Part shown: in pieces, positions 1 through 10,959 of the stretch
Numbering within the stretch: the stretch's first letter is position 1
Layout of the letters: the number at the start of each line of letters is the position of its first letter
Assembly (NCBI RefSeq): GCF_008831285.2
Contig: NC_045149.1
Coordinates: 11,248,417 to 11,312,416 of the forward strand
Direction of reading: 5' to 3'
Length of the DNA: 64,000 nucleotides
Source: Nymphaea colorata
Lineage: Eukaryota; Streptophyta; Magnoliopsida; Nymphaeales; Nymphaeaceae
Translations under genes and position numbers: made by a program
Notes under the pieces: model-generated
The model's database searches: none
What the model was told of the DNA's origin: nothing
What the model saw: the letters and a program-made list of their open reading frames with translations, nothing else

Positions 1-2961
1 TAAAAAGCCTAAATTGGTTTATGAAAGGCAAATAAACATTTGAATTTGTCAAATGCATGAATCAAATACCAAATTTAAATTGAATTTCTCAAGTGAAAGT
101 TTGATTCAGTTGAAATCCATTTTCAAAAGTTTTGGACGAAAATACCCTTTTCGAACCAAATTTGATAAAATTTTTGAATTTTATTAAAATTTAAATTGAA
201 TTATCATAATTCAATGGCATTTAGAGCTTAGTAACTAGGTTTTAACCTTACAAGCTCGATTTCAAGCAAAAAATAAATAAATAGTACAAAATAAGGGCAA
301 AACCCTGTACAAGGGCATTTTCGTCCAAAATTTTGGTCAAGTTGGTCACCTAGGTCTGAACCCATGTTGACCAAACCTAGCCCAGCCTACCTAGCTCGTG
401 GAAATGGGCTGAGAAATGGTCAATTAGAGCCTTTAAAGCCTATTTAACTCATTTTACAAGTCTCCAAGGTCTTAAACAAGTTCCTAATGTGAGTTAAGAA
501 GGTGGTTGAACCCACCTCCTCCTCTATATAAACCTCCCCTTGGCCACCAAGGAGGAGGACGAATTTTTGGAGTATTCCATCAAGTGTTGCAGCCAAGGAG
601 CTTGGAGAGAGAAGCCAAGGAGGAGCAAGAAGATTCGTCCAAGCTTTCTTCTCCCCTTTCTCTCATTTTCTTCTTCATTCTCTCTATCGAGTTTGCTAAG
701 TTAGGGTGCTTAAGTGAACCCTTAGGATTTTCGTGGAGAGAAGCTCTCTCATTCTCAATTCTAAATTCCAGCAAGCTAGCTATTTCTTATTCTAGTTTTG
801 CTAAGCTTGAATCCACGGTTGGGTTCTTGTTTAGGATTGCTCGATTTAGAAAACAAGTGAAGATGAAGGACAAGCATCAAGACCGACCGCAAGGTAGGTG
901 ATTTTAACTCACTTCTCTTCTACTTTAGCTTATTGTTGATTTATTTTAATTCCAGCAATTCGTGGGAGGGTTTATTTACATTTGCTTATGGCGAGGAATG
1001 ATGTCCAGCTAAGGGAAACCTACGCTTCAATGTACATGTTAATGAATAATGCATGCATATGTTGTTTTTCTTAAATATGAACCCATGTATCAAATTTTGA
1101 AATGGGCCGCAAAGCCACGTCCCTTTCAAAGGAAGCAACTTAATACCATTTTGAACTCCCTACCATGAGATAATCCCACGGTGAGAGAGTGATTTTGCTG
1201 CATCACGTATGATGAAAATGCCTATAAGGGATGGATACGTTTTTATGAATGTGATCCACCCTTGCATGGCGAAATGATGGACGAAGAAGCTTGAGCATTG
1301 TTTTATTTTCTTTCGTATTCACAGTCATTTCGATTCATGTCTTTCAATTTAATTAATCAAGGGTAGTAGGGTAGATTTGAAACAAGTTTTCAATCTTCCT
1401 ACATAAAAGAACCCAGCCATGAATCATCATGATTCATGAGTCATGCGGTCCCTTGATAAAATTTCATTTTGCAGAGTAAGGTATGTATATATATATATAT
1501 ACGTTATTATATATATACATACATGTGTCCAATCTCTTGTTGAAAATCATTTTTCTTCTCTTAAAATCAGGTTGAAATACGTTTCCAAACTGGTTTTTAA
1601 GAAGGATGATCATTTTGATTGATTTTCACAATGCAAGGCTATAAAATCATTTTCATTTCTTTTTTACTTAATTTCAGCAAACTCATACGTAAGATGCATG
1701 TATGTTGTTGAAATCAGACCATGTTTCATAGGAATTGGTTTAAGAATATCAAAATTTACATATTTGAAAGGCCAATTATCCTAGAATCATCCAAAAGAGT
1801 TGGCGATCTCATTACTATCAAATCTGGATTTTGAATCTATTTAAAAGACTTGTCATTTCCATTTAAGAAACAAGATATTTATTAGAATCAATGTCCACAA
1901 TTTTCAACTATTTAAATCAACACAATGTCTGATTTTTAGCTATTTTGAAACGAATCGTGGATGTCATCCACGTCTCCCATCCATTTCAAAGATTGAACTT
2001 GGCATCATTTATATATTTTCATCATTTTGATAATTTTATGTCAAGCCTCAAGCTTATGGACTACATCTCTAATTCATGTGCTTGATCATATAATGAGCAC
2101 ATATATAGAAAGTCCTACATTTTAATCAATCCTCATCCATAGATTGTATGACGTGCAATATAGACTTTGAGAGATTATGAGAGTGAAGAATGTATGTTTC
2201 ATATGAATGAATCTTGAGGGATTATGAGAGAGAGAAGAATGAATGTTCCATATAGTTTCTCTTTCCGTTTCATGCATTCACCTTCACTCAAACTCAATAG
2301 CACCACATGCACATTCTCAAGACGTTAAGTGATTCAAATTTGAGTTGCAAAAATTGACAAAGTCATATTGCAATGAGAATTTGTAAACCTCACTCAACTT
2401 CAAAAGAAAACACAAGCAATGCATTCATAATCTTTTGGCCAAAGTACGTTTGAAAATAACATGTTTTCTAACAATTTGGAACCTATGTTCTTTCAAAAGA
2501 ATGAATTCTACAAATCAAATGATTTGACAAAAGAAGAGTTCAAAATCAATTTTGAGCATAAGATGATCATCATCATCTAGAGTTCACAACAAAGAACTCA
2601 ATTCCAAATATTCAAAATCCTCAAGAATTATGTGTTTCAAATAACACCAAAACAAAGGTTTTTAAACCAACTTGAAAACCCCCCAATATTCAAATTCATT
2701 TATTCAAAAAAATGAATTTTGGTTCTTGAATCCAAAACCTCAATGCATAAGCATATAGGATTTGCATCAATAACTCGTATCTGATCTAAATGATCCTTAG
2801 TCCTTGGTCTAATTACCCCTGTTAAAGGCGGCAGGAACGGTTGGACCTCGTACCGACGGGCGGATCCCTTTCTCCTGAAAATTTTCTCAAAACCCCAATT
2901 TTAGAAGAAATTTTGCTGACTCGCATTTCGACCTCCTTGAAAAAGGAGAGGGGTGCGAACA
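1..2961 (+). mobile_element. Probable long LTR (Ty3/gypsy-like), left end outside window
   Basis: No coding region is visible here. A TATA box lies near 523-532, followed by a pyrimidine-rich leader. The stretch at about 2790-2961 (tract reading GACCTCGTACCGACGGG, then GGAGAGGGGTGCGAACA) resembles the U5 end of long plant gypsy LTRs and finishes in CA. No tRNA primer site follows 2961, so it would be a solo or 3' LTR rather than a 5' LTR. The start and target duplication cannot be tested because the left end is outside the window. The lineage (Tat/Ogre or Del-like) is a guess. The rest is AT-rich sequence with a short TA microsatellite near 1485-1520. Confidence 0.4.
523..532 (+). promoter_or_regulatory. 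TATA box of the putative LTR
   Basis: TCTATATAAA lies ahead of a CT-rich leader. It is consistent with the U3/R boundary of an LTR. No host open reading frame follows it. Confidence 0.4.
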
Positions 2962-3092
2962 CCTAGTGACAGTGTGTTATACCAACTTAGACTTCTTTAG
3001 AGCTGTTGTTCTTGCCTTTATCAAGTTGGATCTTGGGCTCTATAGGTGTGTTTGTACGTCTTGATCCCATTTTCCCTGTTTCTTTCAATAAG

Positions 3093-3853
3093 TTAAAATA
3101 CACTTGCATTTAGATAAAAATAAGCTCTTTTGTTTGGCAATTTCAATATTGAAAAATATTCTAGCCTTACCAAGTACTTTATTTTGAATAATTTATGTAA
3201 ACAAGATTTAGTCTGAGTCGTATCCTGATCATCATTACCTATAATAATTATGTCATCTAGATAAGTTAAAACCATAAAATGCCTTACCATCGCTTCTTAT
3301 ACTAAACATAGAATTGTTACGGTAACATTTGATGAATTTTCAGAGCACCATTCCGTTTATACTACTATGCCTCCGAGATTACCTCATCCCATAAATGGAC
3401 TTCCTGAGTTTGCATACAAGGTTAGGTATTCCTAACACAGTGTCATGGTAATTGATCCATACAGATTTCTTCCTTTATGTCCCTTATAAAAAGCCATTCT
3501 TGACATCTTGTTGAAATAGAGGCCAATCAAAATGACAGAAAATAAATAAAAGAATTCTAATGATATTCATTTTGGCTACTAGGACAAAGGTCTCTTCATA
3601 GTCCAGTACCTATATTAGCATTTGCGTTGATAATCAGTTTTGGGTTCTCACCATTAAGCTCAGAGCAACTATTTTTGTGTGTGGACTCAACTGTCTCCTC
3701 TCTTTCTTCATTTTCAAATCTCTGGGTGATTACAAACACATCAAAATCCTTATATTCAAATATGCCTGACAAGCCAATGCTTTTGTAGTGTGCCCATAAA
3801 CCAAGTCGACGAGCTCGATCTAAGCCAGCTCGGTCTTGGCTAGGCTCAAACAT
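3093..3853 (-). pseudogene. Ty1/copia reverse transcriptase remnant
   Basis: On the minus strand the sequence reads from a copia integrase-RT linker (3853 to about 3600), through an RT start resembling ETFxPVAKMN and DWPLxQxDVKN (about 3600-3490), to a YLDDIIIIGND box (about 3260-3230; copia consensus YVDDIIITG). Several frameshifts and stops break it, and the palm is shortened between the LRKSIYG-like motif and the catalytic box. The part from 3278 rightward is repeated at about 22815-23374 in copy B; the part left of 3278 is not. The catalytic DD is still legible, but the gene is dead. It marks the left breakpoint of the segmental duplication. Confidence 0.7.
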
Positions 3854-4910
3854 TACTCGATCCGACTCGAGTCGAGTTTTCTATGGTTGTCTCAAGCTTG
3901 AGCAGATAGACTGAGGGAGAGCTCGAGCTCAACTCGATTAAGCTCGTGGTTCCGCCACATAAATTCTCAGATTTTGCTGGTCATTACCTAACAATCGGAC
4001 ATTACAAACTATTTGAATCTGCTTTCTGAGTAATTAGCCAGAACTCCTTCTCCCTTGTTTCCCTCAATATGTAGGAATATAGATATATAGTAAATTGTAC
4101 AGGAATAACAGCTAAATCCGTGATATACTAAATGATTTTTTTGTTTAAATTGCATGACCAATATGAAGTAGGATAGAAGAACTCAAAGAAGAAGAATGCA
4201 AGGCTGCTGTTGAGGAGGTCATGTACATGCTGGTTGTTCGCAAATTTTTCTTAAAACAAACAAGACAAATTTTGTGGGGCAAAAAGGTTGGACTCGCTGG
4301 CTTTGTGCTGCCACCGTATTGTGCCCGTGCAGACAGATACAACTGGCCATGCCAAACAGTGCCTGAAACAGTCGGTTTCCATCTTTGTTTGCTGGAATCC
4401 ATCGACGCAAGGGGAAAACCATGAGAAAATTAAAAAAATAGCAAAATAAAATAACAGAATAAAAAAAAAAACTTGCAATGGGTCGGCTGCCGTTGTGCCC
4501 TTGTGATGGCTTCACAATCATCAGAGCGACCGGTGGCTTGCTAGAGGCGGAACATGGTTGCGAAGAGCCTAAGAGATGAGGTTTTCAGCGAGGAGAGAGA
4601 AACTGCCCATGATTTCCTGTGATTTTAAGAGAAACTGATATAGAAGTGTGCAATGTTTGCCGCCTCACTTTTTGAGGAAACATTTGTAAAAAATGGTTCA
4701 TGACTCCATTTTGCAAATTTTTGAATTGTTTTAGTAAACTTAAAAAAACTGAAATGAACAAAAACCTACTCGAGTTTTATCCAGTCGAGCTCATGTAACT
4801 CAAACTCGACTCATTTACAAAGTCTAGTTTTGACTTACGCTCAAGCTCCACTCATTTAACAAACAAGTTGACCTTAACGAAGCGAGAAACCCGAGTTGAC
4901 TTGACTCTTT
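3790..4910. mobile_element. Decayed hAT-like element with CTCGAG-type subterminal repeats (copy A)
   Basis: Both ends of this stretch (about 3800-3965 and 4765-4910) are dense in GACTCGAG/CTCGAGCTC words in inverted relation. The same style of subterminal repeat occurs in the well-defined hAT element at 45992-49573; the reverse complement of 4860-4910 resembles the start of that element. No terminal repeat or target duplication could be read confidently. The interior holds only short broken reading frames. The counterpart at 23300-24225 lacks 3977-4245. Family assignment is an inference from repeat style. Confidence 0.45.
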
Positions 4911-6581
4911 ATAGATCTATATGTTTCAGTTTGAATTGTCCTCCTCCTAATTAGTGTTATAGGAGAAGAAGGAACAACCAGAACTCTTGTATAAGGATTA
5001 GGTAGTTTTATCACCAAGTTTACTGAATGCTTTGATTTTCTCTTATAATGATTGATGCACAAATTTTCATGGCCCATGCATACTGCTGAAATTCTCTTGA
5101 GGCTCGTGCATAATAGTCATTAGGTTTTAGCTTGTCTGCATGTCTTATACCTGTCTTTAGCATAGTTTTTGTACAGTTAATTTACTAATTTGTGAGTTCT
5201 TTTTTCTATTTTTAAAAGCATTTTCTCTGTTTTATTGAGACTTAGGGTTGGTGAATGTATTATATTTATAGATTTTCATTTTGATAATTTGACTGCCCAA
5301 CTAGGGCAAAGTGTGTCCCCTTACACCATGCATTTACCTAAGTGGTAGGTTCCTTGTAGAGCGTCTGACCTTTTTGACTGGATGCTCCTTTCTTTCAAAA
5401 ATAAAAAATAAAAAAGGGTTGTTCAGCATTGGAACCCCTCAATTCAGGATCGAAGCCATGGTAGGTATCACTTGGGCCTTGGCCCCACCTCAAATTAAAA
5501 ACAAATATTATATGTAAATTTTAAGAATTTTCAACAGTTACATAAAAATTTTAAAAAATGATATTTTCACTGAATCCCTCTTATGAAAAATTTCTAACTC
5601 TGCCCTGGACTAAATAACATACCTAAATACCCTATGACCACTGAATGCCAGAGGCCATTGTGTCCCCTCCATGGTGCCAGCAGCTCTCAGGCAGGGCGTT
5701 CCCATAACCATCAGAAATGAACCGTCGGGCATCACAAGTGCCATGGAGGGCAGCGATGACATCTCCTGCACAACAAAATTTACCACAAAAAAATTTCCCC
5801 TGCCTTTCAAGCAAAAGATTTTTGCGGGCGATGAGGTGCACATTTTCCGGTGGATGGGTGATGACCCAAAAGGATTTGCCCATAAGGGGCATGTGCATTT
5901 TTTTCTGTGCAAAAAGTTTTGCCCATAAGTTGGACATGTATATTTCACCATGCCAAACCAAAAAAAAAAACAAAAAAAAAAAATCTTGGAAGACCCCTAG
6001 CAGCATTTCATTAAAATGGCCTAAATGGCAATTTGTTTTTGTTTTTTTTTTGAACGTGACTGTTGCCGCCCCCTTTTCAAGATAGGGAAGACAAATTTTT
6101 TGCATGGGAGAAGGCCATTGCCTCCCTTCTGCATTGCTGGCAGTATCCGAAGTGGCGTCACCGGTAGTCCAGAACCACCAGCAAAGCCTGCTGGACATCA
6201 TTGTCACTGGGGAGGGAAGGCGACTGCCACCTCTCATGCAATGGTCATAGGATACTGTGGAGGTCCTGATGACCGGCATTTTTTTCTTAAAAAAAAAGAG
6301 CGTCGGGTAAAGAAGATAGGCCGCTTCACAAGGAGCTACCCCTTACGTCAAATGTCGTAAGAAGACACACTTTCATGTATGTATGCATAATATATAAATG
6401 TATGAATGTATGTATGTACCTATCTATAATATAATATATGTAACTTATATCTACAATATAATATAAATGTCCTGATTACGAGATACAGTCATGAGGAATA
6501 TCACATTTGGGTTTCAGTCAACATACTTTATCTACGTTGTGAAAAAGCTCATCCTACAACTTGCCTAAGGGGGTTATGTAT
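4911..6581. other. No gene; shared repetitive DNA with a GC-richer module
   Basis: About 4911-5640 is AT-rich with no convincing coding sequence. At 5640-6300 there is a GC-richer module (GGGCATCACAAGTGCC, CTCATGCAATGGTCATAGG). Its outer parts recur at 24690-24930, whereas 5750-6100, which includes two A-rich tracts, is absent from copy B. Similar TGCCATGGAGGG words occur in opposite orientations near 5655-5680 and 5740-5755, hinting at an old inverted-repeat element. Reading frames in this module overlap on both strands and carry no recognisable domain. Confidence 0.5.
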
Positions 6582-7320
6582 TTACATTTTACTGACTTTG
6601 CTATGATGAATGTTGTTCTTACGGCTGATGGCATCACTAATCAGCAAAGAAGCTAATGAGAGAATGCAAGCCAATGCAAGTACTATGATGATGATGATAA
6701 GCAGCGGTTTCAGCCTATGATGGTGCATGTAATCTTGTTGAACCACTACGCCGCATCCCTCAGCTGGCTTAGCCATCAATGATAGGCCGCTGAGGGCTTC
6801 AAATATTGGCTTAAATTGCCCGCACCAGCCTCATAAGATATATTACTTTTACATTGTCATTTGAAATATTTGATTGTGTATAAATGCCCCTGAAAGGATT
6901 GAAGTTATTCAATCAGTGCTCTTCCAACCAAAATTTCTGTCTTCGCCGTTGGCTTTCAATAGTTCACGCACTTTTACCGGGCCATTGGATGCCTCCTTTG
7001 TTTGTGAAGGCATCATGTTATTGGAGAAGTTGGAGAAAATAACCTCAACAAGGAGTTAAAGTTGAGGAGGTTACAGTGGCAAATCTGAATGGCGTTAAAC
7101 TTGCGCGATTCTAGCAGAGAATATTGGCACAATTAGATAACGATAAGGTTTTTGAATTTTTTTCTGTTGTTGTAGACATCTGTACAAGACTGTTGTTTAT
7201 CTCTTGTAGGCTATTTAAGCCATCCTCTTTGTCGATAATGTAAAGCCCAGTTTGCATTGATGCAACTCGTAATAGGCTGTTGTGGAGCCACAAAAAGTCT
7301 TTGGAGGTTGCACTTTTCAC
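6582..7320 (-). pseudogene. Exon-like fragments of an unidentified gene (membrane segment), copy A
   Basis: Three open minus-strand stretches lie in order. 7320-7111 contains LNSLQEINNSLVQM. A stretch at about 7050-6905 contains KVRELLKANGEDRNFGW and ends in a stop. 6779-6582 encodes about 65 residues with a strongly hydrophobic run (LLIIIIIVLALACILSL and following) after a His/Lys-rich turn. Composition is protein-like, unlike the surrounding DNA. I do not recognise the family, and cannot say whether the pieces belong to one gene. The copy at 25140-26110 is broken by stops, frameshifts and an inserted segment, so no constraint is evident now. Confidence 0.35.
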
Positions 7321-7935
7321 ATATTTTCATGCCTGAAGAGGCACTAGTATACATAACATAACAACTGTTTAAAGATATTCGTTTGAAAATAAAAAAACCT
7401 TGTCAAGCCGTTGTGGGGTCATGCATATGTGGATCCACCTCTAGAACAGGTGAGATGCACCAACAACAAAGGAGGCAAGCAACGCACTGTCGGAAGTGCG
7501 TGAATGAGTGAAGGCCAAGCTGCTGCAAGCCTCAGTTGCCTGACTTCAATGGCTGAACCAACTGAGGGATGAGGCACAGTCGTTCTACATGGTTGTGAAG
7601 GCCCTTGTTTCACTTTCGTTTGAAGGATTTTTGGCACAGTTGTAGTATCCATGATAGAGTATCATCTTGTAGGTCGACAGAGTTGCTTATCATCTGTCTC
7701 GATAATGCCAAATTTTTCATGTCCAACTAATCATGGTGTCCAACAACTGCAAGCAGGAATGGCGCTGAAATCTTTTTAGGGGGAGCGAATAACGTTTCCA
7801 AATTTTATGGGGGCCGAATAGCATTTTCAAACTTTGTACAGAGATCAAACACAAATTTTCAGATTTTTTTTGCATATACCACGTTAAATTTTTTTAAAAC
7901 AATATTTTTTTTTTTTTTTCAACATGTGAGAGGGA
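7321..7935. other. No gene; target region of the copia insertion seen in copy B
   Basis: No supported gene. The unoccupied site ATGAG at 7569-7573 corresponds to the duplicated ATGAG that flanks the copia element in copy B. A minus-strand frame at 7652-7419 matches sequence split by that element in B but has no recognisable domain. Confidence 0.6.
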
Positions 7936-8075
7936 GGCGATTCTCTCTCTCCCTCTCTATGCCCTTGTGTGAGCTAAGCTTCAGGTCTGCTTCCACCATG
8001 TTGTTTACTAAATGTGGGTAGATAGTTTATGGCTTCTTGACCACTGGAGGTATTTAATTGTTTTTGTAAAACCTG
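7936..8075 (+). repeat. Direct repeat flanking the inverted STAR/KH arms (left)
   Basis: A CT-rich tract is followed by TAAGCTTCAGGTCTGC, CTAAATGTGGGTAGATAG and GGCTTCTTGACCACTG. These words recur in the same orientation at 12368-12520 with about 75-80% similarity. The pair flanks the head-to-head inverted repeat. The copy B counterparts are near 33290-33430 and 44183-44352. Confidence 0.55.
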
Positions 8076-8908
8076 TTCTTTCCAAATTTATTATTTTCAA
8101 CATTTTAACTTTTAACTCTACAAACTTAGGAACCATATATCACAGATAAATTGAAGGAAAGGTTTGTAAATTAACTGCTACTTTCGCAATATGTAAAGAG
8201 TGGCGATTAAATGGTGCTGGTCCTCTCTGCTATTAATTGAAAAAGAATTGCAACTTGTATTTAAACTATGACATCATATGACAGCGTGGTCCACTAAGGC
8301 TATTCCTACTGTCATTTTTTCTGATTCATATTGTTATCTTTTATTTCTATATGTTTGACATCCCTCTACAACTTCCAGTTCTCTTATGTTGATATCATGG
8401 CATTAGTGTAGCTGTTTCCTCAGCAGTTTTTGAGAAAATTGGAATAGAGCGAAAAGTACAAAGAATAGGTAAATACAAAATCAGAAGCAATTTAATTTCA
8501 TGCAAGAGCATTGTTAAAGGAAAACTATACGATGCTGACTGCATTGCCTGATAACATATATGGAAATTGTTAGTTCACCAACATGCTATAGCAAAAGTGT
8601 TACTTAATTCTCTTCTTTCTTTGTTCGTTGGTGCTAATAGTCGATTGATTTAGAAATTAATTAATCTTTTAAATTTCTAAAGAAGAAAAGTGAAGAGAGA
8701 GAGAGAGAAACCCGTAGCTGCATGAGCTGCAATGTGAAGCCATAGTGCATACAGATAATGTTGAGTTGTAGCATGCTTTTTGCTTGCACTATTAAAGTGT
8801 GAGACACTCAAACTCGTGTGGCTCTCCTCTCTAAGAGTACCATTCAACAAAGCCAGTCAACTCAATTGCTGCTTCTTGAGTCACCTACAAATTCATCAAT
8901 GACTTTAA

Positions 8909-9484
8909 GGGGGTTTTGACGTCTTAGAATTTTGTTCCTGGAATCAAAATTGTTAGTGGTGAAAAATGTATGCCACATAAAAATGCCACTGAAGATAAGG
9001 ACAGTGATTCCCTTTAGTGGCATTATTTACATACGCCATAGATGTAGACCTTCTGATGGGCACCAAACAGTGAACATTTGTTTTCAATGGTGCAGGGGTG
9101 TTTCACGCCATTAAAGAGCCTATTTGTTGTAGTGCCACCTCAACTTGAAATTGGAATGAAAATTTCAATTCCAATTTTCATTTAAGTTGATAGTATAGAA
9201 ACTTGATTCTAGAATTAAAAATAGGTTGTTTGATGAAAAGGAAATTAAAATTCTAAAATTCATGAATTAAGGCCTTCATTCCTTGTGCCCGAAGGAGGGA
9301 TACAAAGAATCTGGAATCATAATTCCACCCTCTAAGATGGGATCATAATTCTAAAATTTTCATTCTAGAATGAGTCCATAGTTCCAGAATCAAAATTCTT
9401 TGTTTAATAACATAATTACAATTTTTAAATCATGAGAATAATGATTCTAGAATTTCATTGGTTCCAAGTGAATGAAACGCCCCA
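8909..9484. mobile_element. Tourist-like (PIF/Harbinger) MITE, copy A
   Basis: The element begins GGGGGTTTTGACG and ends AAACGCCCCA, flanked by TAA at 8906-8908 and 9485-9487. The opposite arm of the inverted repeat (near 12000-12020) lacks it and gives the empty site. The interior is AT-rich and self-complementary, with TTCTAGAATT-type words, and has no coding capacity. It contains the remnant of a CACTA element (8951-9134). Confidence 0.6.
8951..9134. mobile_element. Truncated CACTA MITE nested in the Tourist-like MITE (copy A)
   Basis: The right end reads TTGTAGTG followed by CCA, as in the complete copy at 34315-34550. The left terminus and about 60 bp of element are deleted together with flanking DNA, so the junction falls at 8950/8951. 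Confidence 0.65.
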
Positions 9485-10440
9485 TAAGGGACTCCCTAGT
9501 ATTCCAATATAACACAATTTAGTTTTGAATCAATCACTTTGGCAGTAATTCAGGTTCCACAAGGACATGCAGTAGCTCATTTATATGTTCATGGCCAGGT
9601 TTATCCCTATATTTCTCTTCCTTTACACAACCTTTAACTAAGTCTCAACTTCTTATATATACTATGCATTGTGATAGCTTCAACCCTCTTCAAAGACTGC
9701 CTCCTTAGAAGAGTCGACCAACAAAATTATAATTGAAAATTTGTCCGCAGGAACATCCAATCTCACAACTTTTGTCACAATAGGAGCAGTAGGAACTCCT
9801 GGTGCTCCATTGCCAACCCATTGAAGATGCTTGCAAGATGTTCATCCTCTGAATGAAACCATTTTCCTCCGTCAGCATGCCTAGCGATCCTTATAAATCC
9901 ATTTTTGTACCATTTGGGAGTAAGCCTCCTGACCATAAAGGGCCCCCATGATCCATTATTTCTTGGTTAATGGATGCCCAAGCCATATACACAAATTGTT
10001 TCTTGGTTCATTAAATGATTACAGAGAAGCGGATGGCGTCATTATGTTGAACAGTGACGACTAAACTCCAAAAAGGGAGCACTAGAAGTAGTTATCAGGT
10101 AGGATTCTAACATTCTTGGCCATGGTGACCAGCTAACCATTACGGCCTCTCTCCATCTTCCTCTTTTCCCTCATGGGGATTTTGTGTTTCCCTTGTTTGA
10201 AGGATAATAGATAAGTAAAAAATGAGAAGAACACAGAAGAATAGAGACATTCACAATGAGAACAACTGAAAACTCGAATCAGGAGTATCAGAAAAACCAA
10301 AACTTTTCGAGAGAAAAATCAAACTGTCTTTCTCTCTCCCTGCCGCTAGCAGCCATTGTCCTCTACAATGACTGCTGGTGGGCATCCCTTTCCTGTCCTC
10401 CCCTCTACCATTTGGGTAAGGCAGTAGTTCACCATCACCT

Positions 10441-10959
10441 CAAGCAGCCACGTACAACGACCGACAAACCGCTAGGGAACAAGGTGCCATGAACTAAAAT
10501 AGGCAAACCTAGAGCTGAGAACAACAATAATAGCCCAACAAAGAAAGCAGAAAAATGCTGAGGACACCGAGCAACAACAATAGTGGAAAGGATAAAATGG
10601 TAGAAGCAGGTGGTGACACAAAGGAGGAGGCAAGCCGAAAATGGAAGCAATAACAACCAAAATCAGTAGGAGCAGTAGAGCCAAAGCTAGAGAAGCAAAG
10701 ACCAGAAATAGGAGACAGCAGCAGCATTGCATACGAACAAGGAAAGCGTCGCTGGCACCAGAGATAGGGGGACCAAAATAGTAGAGCAGGGAAACAACAT
10801 TGAGCGACCACACTAGACAGTGAGGCAGCAAACGGGAGGTGCACGGAGAACAATAGCTGCTGGCAAGATCACTAAGGTAGGAGAAAGGCACATGCGAACA
10901 GAAGGGCTGGGAATCTGAAAGGCCACAAGAAAAGGGGGAGTTGAAGAAGGATACAACCA
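10441..10959. other. Spacer between the inverted STAR/KH arms (copy A)
   Basis: This is the roughly 500-bp loop of the inverted repeat. It is purine-rich on the plus strand (GAAGCA and AACAACAA words). Long minus-strand frames are Leu/Cys/Phe-rich low-complexity translations with no domain. Copy B lacks 10682-10905. Confidence 0.5.

Larger units (their letters stand above)
8700..10440 (-). pseudogene. STAR/KH RNA-binding protein pseudogene, left inverted arm (copy A)
   Basis: Read on the minus strand, the arm carries decayed pieces of a plant STAR-family KH protein (SPIN1/quaking-like). In order these are: a linker with GAPGVPT-type sequence and KVVRLDVP before the KH domain (about 9830-9740), the NYNFVG start of the KH domain (about 9735), HxNEPLHVLVE of KH/QUA2 (about 9620-9540), and the C-terminal NGTLREES with a Ser/Phe-rich tail (about 8870-8790). 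Stops and frameshifts are frequent. A Tourist-like MITE (8909-9484) splits the arm. The same sequence lies inverted at 10960-12190. Identification rests on the motif series, which I know from this family; the exact Arabidopsis relative is uncertain. Confidence 0.65.

Noticed and set aside
506-901. 131-codon frame after the TATA box
   Set aside because: It overlaps the putative LTR leader, has no domain, and its composition fits a CT/GA-rich untranslated leader.
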